64,000 nucleotides of DNA, taken from assembly GCF_002285415.1 (NCBI RefSeq), contig NZ_NSBU01000004.1, positions 1-64,000 on the forward strand, given 5' to 3'. Positions 59,417 to 64,000 of the stretch are shown piece by piece. The translations under genes and the position numbers were made by a program. A model generated the notes under the pieces. That model had not been told where the DNA came from, ran no database searches, and saw only the letters and a list, made by a program, of their open reading frames with translations. The stretch's first letter is position 1. Each line of letters starts with the position of its first letter. The stretch comes from Actibacterium pelagium. GTDB lineage: Bacteria; Pseudomonadota; Alphaproteobacteria; Rhodobacterales; Rhodobacteraceae.

Positions 59417-59499
59417 TTCCGTTGGGGTGCCAGTCTGGCTGAGATGCGCATGCGAACCCATCGAACCTGATCCGGTCAGCACCGGCGTAGGGAACGGAC
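59417..59499 (+). promoter_or_regulatory. TPP riboswitch (THI-box)
   Basis: The element contains GGGGTGCC, CTGAGA, GAACCC, GAACCTGATCCGG and GCGTAGGGAA, the conserved blocks of the TPP-binding aptamer in order, closed by TCCGTT/AACGGA. It lies 62 nt before thiD and should lower expression when TPP is abundant. An expression platform was not resolved in the 62 nt. Confidence 0.95.
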
Positions 59500-59560
59500 C
59501 TAATGATACGCAAGGCCCGCAATCCGTCCGCCCAAGCTGCCAAAGCAAGGGAAGTGACAT

Positions 59561-60367
59561 ATGACGGCGATTGCCCTCACCATCGCAGGATCCGACAGTG
59601 GCGGAGGGGCCGGTATTCAGGCCGACCTCAAGGCGATGTCCGCGCTTGGGGCCTATGGGGCCAGTGTCATCACCGCGATCACGGCGCAGAACACACAGGC
59701 AGTGACGGCCGTGCACGGGGTGCCGCTGGATGTGATCACCGCGCAGATTGACGCCGTTCTGTCCGATCTGGATGTGGACGCCATCAAGATCGGCATGCTG
59801 GCCACGCCCGAGATCATCGAAACCGTCGCCGAAGCTTTAAAGGATTACCAAGGACCGATCGTGCTGGACCCGGTCATGGTCGCGAAATCCGGTGACTCGC
59901 TTTTACAGGATGATGCGGTTGAGGCGCTGATCCGGCACCTTGTCCCCCGCGCCGCGCTGCTGACCCCGAACCTTCCCGAAGCCGCCCGCCTGTTGGGCCA
60001 GCCCGAGGCCGAAACCATCGAAGAGATGGAAAAACAAGGCGCGGCCCTGCGCGAGCTGGGCGCTGCAAGCGTTCTGATGAAAGGGGGCCATGGGCGGGGT
60101 GATTTCTGCGAAGATCTTCTGGTCACGGCCACCGGGATGATGGGCCTGTCCTCTCCGCGTGTGAAGACCAAGAACACGCATGGCACGGGCTGCACCCTGT
60201 CGGCGGCTATCGCAGCGGGTCTGGCCAAAGGGCTGGATATGGAAACCTCGGTCGAAGAGGCGCACCGCTATCTGCGTCGCGCCATCCGCGAGGCGGACAC
60301 GCTGACTGTCGGACGCGGGCATGGGCCGGTGCATCACTTCCACGGGATCTGGGCAAAGAATGGCTGA
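59561..60367 (+). CDS. thiD: Hydroxymethylpyrimidine kinase / phosphomethylpyrimidine kinase ThiD
   Basis: The 268-residue ribokinase-fold enzyme phosphorylates HMP to HMP-P and HMP-PP. The start I-A-G-S-D-S-G-G-G-A-G-I-Q-A-D-L-K and the C-terminal N-T-H-G-T-G-C-T-L-S-A-A-I near residue 205 are diagnostic, as is D-P-V-M-V-A-K-S-G near 108. It is the first gene under the TPP riboswitch and overlaps thiO by 8 nt. Confidence 0.97.
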   Translation: MTAIALTIAGSDSGGGAGIQADLKAMSALGAYGASVITAITAQNTQAVTAVHGVPLDVITAQIDAVLSDLDVDAIKIGMLATPEIIETVAEALKDYQGPIVLDPVMVAKSGDSLLQDDAVEALIRHLVPRAALLTPNLPEAARLLGQPEAETIEEMEKQGAALRELGAASVLMKGGHGRGDFCEDLLVTATGMMGLSSPRVKTKNTHGTGCTLSAAIAAGLAKGLDMETSVEEAHRYLRRAIREADTLTVGRGHGPVHHFHGIWAKNG

Positions 60368-61337
60368 TGTGCAGATCATCGGCGCGGGCGTTGCGGGCCT
60401 GACGGTCGCCACCGAATTGGTGGCCCGGGGTACCGACGTGCGCCTGATCGACCGAGCGTCCTCTCCTGGGGCACATGCCTGCAGCTGGTGGGCAGGCGGC
60501 ATGCTGGCCCCCTATTGCGAACGCGAAAGCGCCGAGGAACCGGTCCTTGTCCATGGGCTTGAAGCGGTCGACTGGTGGGACAAGAACGCAGGCGGCGTGA
60601 CCCGGAACGGCTCTTTGGTGGTTGCGCTGGACCGTGACCAATCCGACCTGCGCCGCTTTGCCCGCCGCACCTCGGGCTTTGCCGAGGTCGACGCCGAACT
60701 GATAGGTGAGCTGGAACCCGATCTGGCTGGCCGCTTCCGCACCGGCCTGTTCTTCAAGGACGAGGCCCACCTTTCCCCGCGTGACGCTCTGACCGCCCTG
60801 CGTGACAATCTTGCGGCCAAGGGCGTAGCGATCGAAACCGATCCACAAGACACCGCGACCACCATCGACTGCCGGGGCCTTGCTGCCCGCGATGTGATCC
60901 CGGACCTGCGCGGCGTAAAGGGCGAGATGCTGATCATCTCTTGCCCGGACGTGACCCTGTCGCGCCCTGTGCGTCTGCTGCATCCGCGCATTCCGCTGTA
61001 CATCGTCCCGCGCGGTGATGGCGTCTACATGCTGGGCGCGACAATGATCGAAAGCTCGCAACGCACCCGCATCACCGCACGGTCGATGCTGGAAATGCTT
61101 TCGGCGGCCTATGCCCTGCACCCCGCCTTTGGCGAGGCCGAAATCCTTGAGATCGGCGTCGATGCACGCCCGGCCTTTGCCGACAACCTGCCCCGCATCC
61201 GGCGGCAGGGAAACACCGTTTACGCCAATGGCCTTTACCGCCACGGTTTCCTTCTTGCCCCTGCTCTGGCCGCCCAAGTGGCCGAGCACGTCCTGACCGG
61301 CGCAACCCCGGAGTTCTTCGATGCAGATCACCGTTAA
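60360..61337 (+). CDS. thiO: Glycine oxidase ThiO
   Basis: The start at 60360 (MADVQIIGAG, 325 residues) overlaps the thiD stop. The FAD-binding fold is I-I-G-A-G-V-A-G-L near residue 5, then W-W-A-G-G-M-L-A-P near 43. Further FAD-oxidase motifs are Y-I-V-P-R-G-D-G near 220 and N-G-L-Y-R-H-G-F-L-L-A near 295. ThiO oxidises glycine to dehydroglycine, the C-N donor for the thiazole. Threonine breakdown at 10.5 kb yields glycine, but a link is only possible. It overlaps thiS by 17 nt. Confidence 0.93.
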   Translation: MADVQIIGAGVAGLTVATELVARGTDVRLIDRASSPGAHACSWWAGGMLAPYCERESAEEPVLVHGLEAVDWWDKNAGGVTRNGSLVVALDRDQSDLRRFARRTSGFAEVDAELIGELEPDLAGRFRTGLFFKDEAHLSPRDALTALRDNLAAKGVAIETDPQDTATTIDCRGLAARDVIPDLRGVKGEMLIISCPDVTLSRPVRLLHPRIPLYIVPRGDGVYMLGATMIESSQRTRITARSMLEMLSAAYALHPAFGEAEILEIGVDARPAFADNLPRIRRQGNTVYANGLYRHGFLLAPALAAQVAEHVLTGATPEFFDADHR

Positions 61338-61518
61338 CGGCACGACCCACGACCTGTCCGCCACCACACTGGCCGACGCCTTGAAAGAGCTAGGCTATGG
61401 CGACGCCCGTGTCGCCACCGCATTGAACGAGGCCTTCATCCCGGCCCCGTCCCGCGCGACCACCGAACTGACACAAGGCGACCGGCTGGAAGTCGTCGCG
61501 CCAATGCAGGGTGGATAA
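61321..61518 (+). CDS. thiS: Sulfur carrier protein ThiS
   Basis: The 65-residue ubiquitin-like protein ends in P-M-Q-G-G, the di-glycine that ThiF adenylates and that becomes a thiocarboxylate. The N-terminus M-Q-I-T-V-N-G and the R-x-E-V-V-A-P-x-Q-G-G end are typical. It delivers sulfur to ThiG. The start lies within thiO. Confidence 0.96.
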   Translation: MQITVNGTTHDLSATTLADALKELGYGDARVATALNEAFIPAPSRATTELTQGDRLEVVAPMQGG

Positions 61519-61519
61519 G

Positions 61520-62287
61520 ATGAAGTTCTACGGCACCACATTGCCCAACCCTCTGATGCTGGGCACTGCGCTTTACCCCTCTCCGGCGATCATGGCAGAG
61601 GCGTTCAAGGCGTCGAAAGCGGCGGTCGCCACCGTGTCCCTGCGGCGCGAAGGCAGCGGCGGCGAAGGTCAGGCGTTCTGGCAGATCATCAAGGACCTTG
61701 GCACCCTGATCCTGCCCAACACCGCCGGCTGTCACACCGTGAAAGAGGCCGTCACCACCGCCCATATGGCGCGCGAGGTCTTCGACACCAAGTGGATCAA
61801 GCTTGAGGTCATCGGCCATACCGACACGTTGCAGCCCGATGTCTTTGCCCTGACCGAGGCCGCCAAAGTTCTGACCGAGGACGGGTTTCAAGTCTTCCCC
61901 TATTGCACCGAAGACCTGATCGTCGCCGACAAGCTTTTGAACGCGGGCTGCGAGGTTCTGATGCCATGGGGGGCGCCAATCGGATCTGGCCTTGGGCTGA
62001 ACAATGAACACGGGCTGCGCAGCTTGCGGGCCCATTTCCCCGACGTGCCGCTGGTCGTCGACGCGGGCATCGGCCTGCCCAGCCACGCCGCCCGCGCGAT
62101 GGAGTTGGGATTTGACGCGATCCTGCTGAACACCGCTGTCGCCAAAGCCGGCGACCCCGCCACTATGGCCAAGGCGATGGTCATGGCCGCCGAAGCGGGT
62201 CAGGCCGCATACACGGCCGACCCGATGGAGCCGCGCGATATGGCCGCGCCCTCTACCCCGGTGATCGGAAAGGCCTTCCTGACATGA
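61520..62287 (+). CDS. thiG: Thiazole synthase ThiG
   Basis: I start at ATG 61520 (MKFYGTTL, 255 residues), 1 bp after the thiS stop. The TIM-barrel enzyme joins ThiS-thiocarboxylate sulfur, dehydroglycine and DXP. Visible motifs are R-L-E/K region W-I-K-L-E-V-I-G near residue 93 (the DXP Lys), [10 protein letters not shown] near 150, and G-I-G-L-P-S-H-A near 185. It overlaps thiE by 4 nt. Confidence 0.96.
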   Translation: MKFYGTTLPNPLMLGTALYPSPAIMAEAFKASKAAVATVSLRREGSGGEGQAFWQIIKDLGTLILPNTAGCHTVKEAVTTAHMAREVFDTKWIKLEVIGHTDTLQPDVFALTEAAKVLTEDGFQVFPYCTEDLIVADKLLNAGCEVLMPWGAPIGSGLGLNNEHGLRSLRAHFPDVPLVVDAGIGLPSHAARAMELGFDAILLNTAVAKAGDPATMAKAMVMAAEAGQAAYTADPMEPRDMAAPSTPVIGKAFLT

Positions 62288-62880
62288 CACTCGACCGTTT
62301 CTATCCGATCTTTGACAAAGCCGAATGGCTGATCCGCATGCTGCCTCTTGGCGTCAAGCTGGCGCAATTGCGGGTGAAGGACCAGCCGCTGAACGTCGTG
62401 CGCGCCGAACTACGTGCGGCCAAAGGCCTATGCGGCGAACATGGCGCAACGCTGGTTTTGAACGACTATTGGCAACTGGCCATCGACGAGGGCTGCGACT
62501 GGGTGCATCTGGGTCAAGAGGACCTGGACACGGCCGATATCCCTGCCCTGCGCCGCGCCGGGATCAAGCTGGGCATTTCGACCCATGATCACGCCGAATT
62601 GGACCGCGCAATGGCGCTGAGCCCGGATTATGTTGCATTGGGCCCCGTTTACCCCACTATTCTGAAGAAAATGAAATGGCACGAGCAGGGGTTGGATCGT
62701 GTTACCGAATGGAAAAAACTCATTGGCGACACGCCCCTAGTCGGAATCGGCGGCATGTCGGTCGAGCGAGCCCCCGGCGTCTTTGACGCGGGTGCGGACA
62801 TCGTCTCGGTCGTCACGGATATAACGCTGAACGACGACCCCGAAGCGCGATGTGCTGAATGGGTGAGGGCAACGAGATGA
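62284..62880 (+). CDS. thiE: Thiamine phosphate synthase ThiE
   Basis: The 198-residue TIM-barrel enzyme couples HMP-PP with thiazole phosphate. K-L-A-Q-L-R-V-K near residue 24, V-L-N-D-Y-W near 58, H-L-G-Q-E-D near 76, G-I-S-T-H near 99 and G-P-V-Y-P-T near 120 match the family, with the last segment replaced from the usual T-x-T-K to a P-T-I-L-K-K variant. It overlaps both thiG and thiF by 4 nt. Confidence 0.94.
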   Translation: MTLDRFYPIFDKAEWLIRMLPLGVKLAQLRVKDQPLNVVRAELRAAKGLCGEHGATLVLNDYWQLAIDEGCDWVHLGQEDLDTADIPALRRAGIKLGISTHDHAELDRAMALSPDYVALGPVYPTILKKMKWHEQGLDRVTEWKKLIGDTPLVGIGGMSVERAPGVFDAGADIVSVVTDITLNDDPEARCAEWVRATR

Positions 62881-63839
62881 GCAGATACGCACGCCAGATG
62901 ATCCTGCCAGAGGTGGGACCCGAGGGCCAAGAGAAGCTCTCGAAGGCGCGGGTTAAGGTCGTCGGTGCCGGGGGCTTGGGCTCTCCGGTTATTCAATATC
63001 TTGCAGGGGCCGGGATCGGGACACTCAGCGTCTCTGACCCTGACCGGGTTGCGGTTACGAACCTGCACCGTCAGGTGATCTATACCGAGGATCGCACCGA
63101 GCTTTACAAGGCGCAGGCCGCAGCAGAATACGCGCAGCGCCTGAACGGGGATGTCTCGGCGATCTGGTCGCCCGACGCGGTCACCCCCAATAACGCAGTT
63201 GATATCGCCAACCATTTCGACATCGTCGTCGATTGCGCCGACAGCTATGCGGCCAGCTATATCCTGTCGGATGCCTGCCTTGAGACCAACACGCCGCTGA
63301 TTTCTGCCTCGGTCCTGCAAATGACGGGCTATGTGGGTGGGTTCTGCGCCGGGGCACCGTCCTTGAGGGCGGTCTTCCCCGAGCTGCCTGATCATGCGGC
63401 CAGCTGCGCAACCGCAGGCGTTCTGGGTCCGGTGGTTGGCATAATCGGGTCCATTCAGGCCCAGATGACGCTGGCGCATATTCTGGGACTCGACCCTTCC
63501 CCGCTTGGGCAATTCGTGCATTTTGACGCCCAGACCATGCGCAGTTCCAGCTTCCGCTTTGACGGCGCGCCGGAACCGCAGGCGGGGCATCGATTTATCA
63601 GCGCGCGCAAAATCACGTCCGACGATCTTGTCGTCGACCTGCGCGACAGCGAAGAGGCCCCCCGCAAAGCCACTGCCGATGCCGTTCGCACGACCATCGA
63701 CAAGATCGAGACCCTTCCAAACACGGACAGACGCACTGTGATCTGCTGCGCATCGGGCCTTCGCGCCTGGCGTGCGGCGGACCGCCTTAAACCTTACTGG
63801 CGGGGCGAGATCGTCCTTGCTGCCCTTGGACCTACCTGA
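62877..63839 (+). CDS. thiF: ThiF-type adenylyltransferase with C-terminal rhodanese domain
   Basis: The start at 62877 (MSRYARQMI, 320 residues) overlaps the thiE stop (ATGA). The adenylating E1-like domain has R-Y-A-R-Q-M-I-L-P-E-V-G, G-A-G-G-L-G-S-P-V near residue 35 and S-D-P-D-R-V near 57. Residues about 235-320 form a rhodanese domain with active-site C-A-S-G-L-R. The fusion would adenylate ThiS and pass sulfur to it in one protein. It leads into the thiY-like gene. Confidence 0.94.
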   Translation: MSRYARQMILPEVGPEGQEKLSKARVKVVGAGGLGSPVIQYLAGAGIGTLSVSDPDRVAVTNLHRQVIYTEDRTELYKAQAAAEYAQRLNGDVSAIWSPDAVTPNNAVDIANHFDIVVDCADSYAASYILSDACLETNTPLISASVLQMTGYVGGFCAGAPSLRAVFPELPDHAASCATAGVLGPVVGIIGSIQAQMTLAHILGLDPSPLGQFVHFDAQTMRSSSFRFDGAPEPQAGHRFISARKITSDDLVVDLRDSEEAPRKATADAVRTTIDKIETLPNTDRRTVICCASGLRAWRAADRLKPYWRGEIVLAALGPT

Positions 63840-63857
63840 CACGGAGATTTCCCTGAA

Positions 63858-64000
63858 ATGAAACGCGCACTCCCCTTCGCATTCGCGTTGCTGGCAACAC
63901 CTGCGATGGCCGCCGACAAGATGACGGTTCTTCTGGACTGGTTCATCAACCCCGACCATGGCCCCCTGATCGTCGCCGAAGAGCTGGGCTATTTCGCCGA
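63858..64000 (+). CDS. thiY: ThiY-like ABC substrate-binding protein, 3' end outside window
   Basis: Only the first 47 codons are inside the window. The signal peptide is M-K-R-A-L-P-F-A-F-A-L-L-A-T-P-A-M-A, followed by T-V-L-L-D-W-F-I-N-P-D-H-G-P-L, which matches the N-terminus of NMT1/THI5-like binding proteins such as ThiY. These take up pyrimidine precursors (HMP or formylaminopyrimidine). GGAGA lies about 12 nt before ATG. The position after thiF supports the call. Confidence 0.82.
   Translation, partial: MKRALPFAFALLATPAMAADKMTVLLDWFINPDHGPLIVAEELGYFA

Noticed and set aside
60207-61367. 386-codon minus-strand frame
   Set aside because: Antisense to thiD and thiO.
62649-63959. 436-codon minus-strand frame
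   Set aside because: Antisense to thiE, thiF and the thiY-like start.
1-64000. CRISPR arrays, insertion sequences, prophage or integron signs
   Set aside because: No spaced direct-repeat array, transposase, integrase or terminal inverted repeats were seen.

Overview
The window is chromosomal DNA of an alphaproteobacterium, most probably a Rhodobacterales (Roseobacter-group) marine bacterium. The reasons are a GC-rich coding bias, the alphaproteobacterial form of bL36, a Pol IV with an N-terminal zinc ribbon, an MbfA ferritin/VIT fusion, a TakP-like TRAP transporter, and tightly packed operons with ATGA stop/start overlaps. I see no insertion sequence, prophage, CRISPR array or rRNA operon; one tRNA-Val is present.

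Layout. 1-2280: the 5' part of a large acidic SdrD_B-type surface or secreted protein that runs off the left edge. 2908-10406: a YHS protein, a TetR regulator divergent from mbfA, an AEC permease, a DUF188 protein, an unrecognised Met/Pro-rich protein, an MFS carrier and zapE. 10473-14746: threonine catabolism (kbl-tdh under an XRE-cupin regulator) next to a thiolase. 14829-25856: a hybrid histidine kinase, yaaA, recQ, yggT, a thioesterase, a UMF1 carrier, mepA, a small structured transcription unit encoding an 18-residue peptide, arfB and a winged-helix/hydrolase fusion. 25890-30731: a TRAP transporter whose large permease carries an unusual C-terminal extension. 31296-40905: a stomatin/NfeD pair, dinB, a nuclease, an N-formylglutamate amidohydrolase-like gene, tRNA-Val, rpmJ, two lipoproteins, a LysE exporter, an M50-CBS protease and a pseudo-caspase with peptidoglycan-binding repeats. 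40951-52540: a LIV-type ABC transporter operon bracketed by two acyl-CoA ligase-family genes, divergent from a two-component system. 52718-59333: a phosphatase, a HupE/DUF4198 divergent pair with overlapping start codons, a PQQ sugar dehydrogenase, queG, a GST and mtgA. 59417-64000: a TPP-riboswitch operon thiD-thiO-thiS-thiG-thiE-thiF and the start of a thiY-like gene, running off the right edge.

How the genes work together. The clearest functional units are thiamine synthesis and HMP-precursor uptake, threonine breakdown to glycine and acetyl-CoA, and uptake plus CoA activation of an unknown organic acid. Three transporter or membrane-protein operons carry hairpins that look like expression-balancing elements or terminators. 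The most unusual signals are the 23.6-23.8 kb unit, whose ribosome-binding site can pair along 14 nt with the 16S 3' end; a Tdh without its structural-zinc cysteines; the head-to-head overlapping starts of hupE and the DUF4198 gene; the long cytoplasm-like tail on a TRAP permease; and an orphan 403-residue protein. Most of the window is otherwise ordinary chromosomal housekeeping. No feature was checked against a database, and all calls rest on reading motifs and context.
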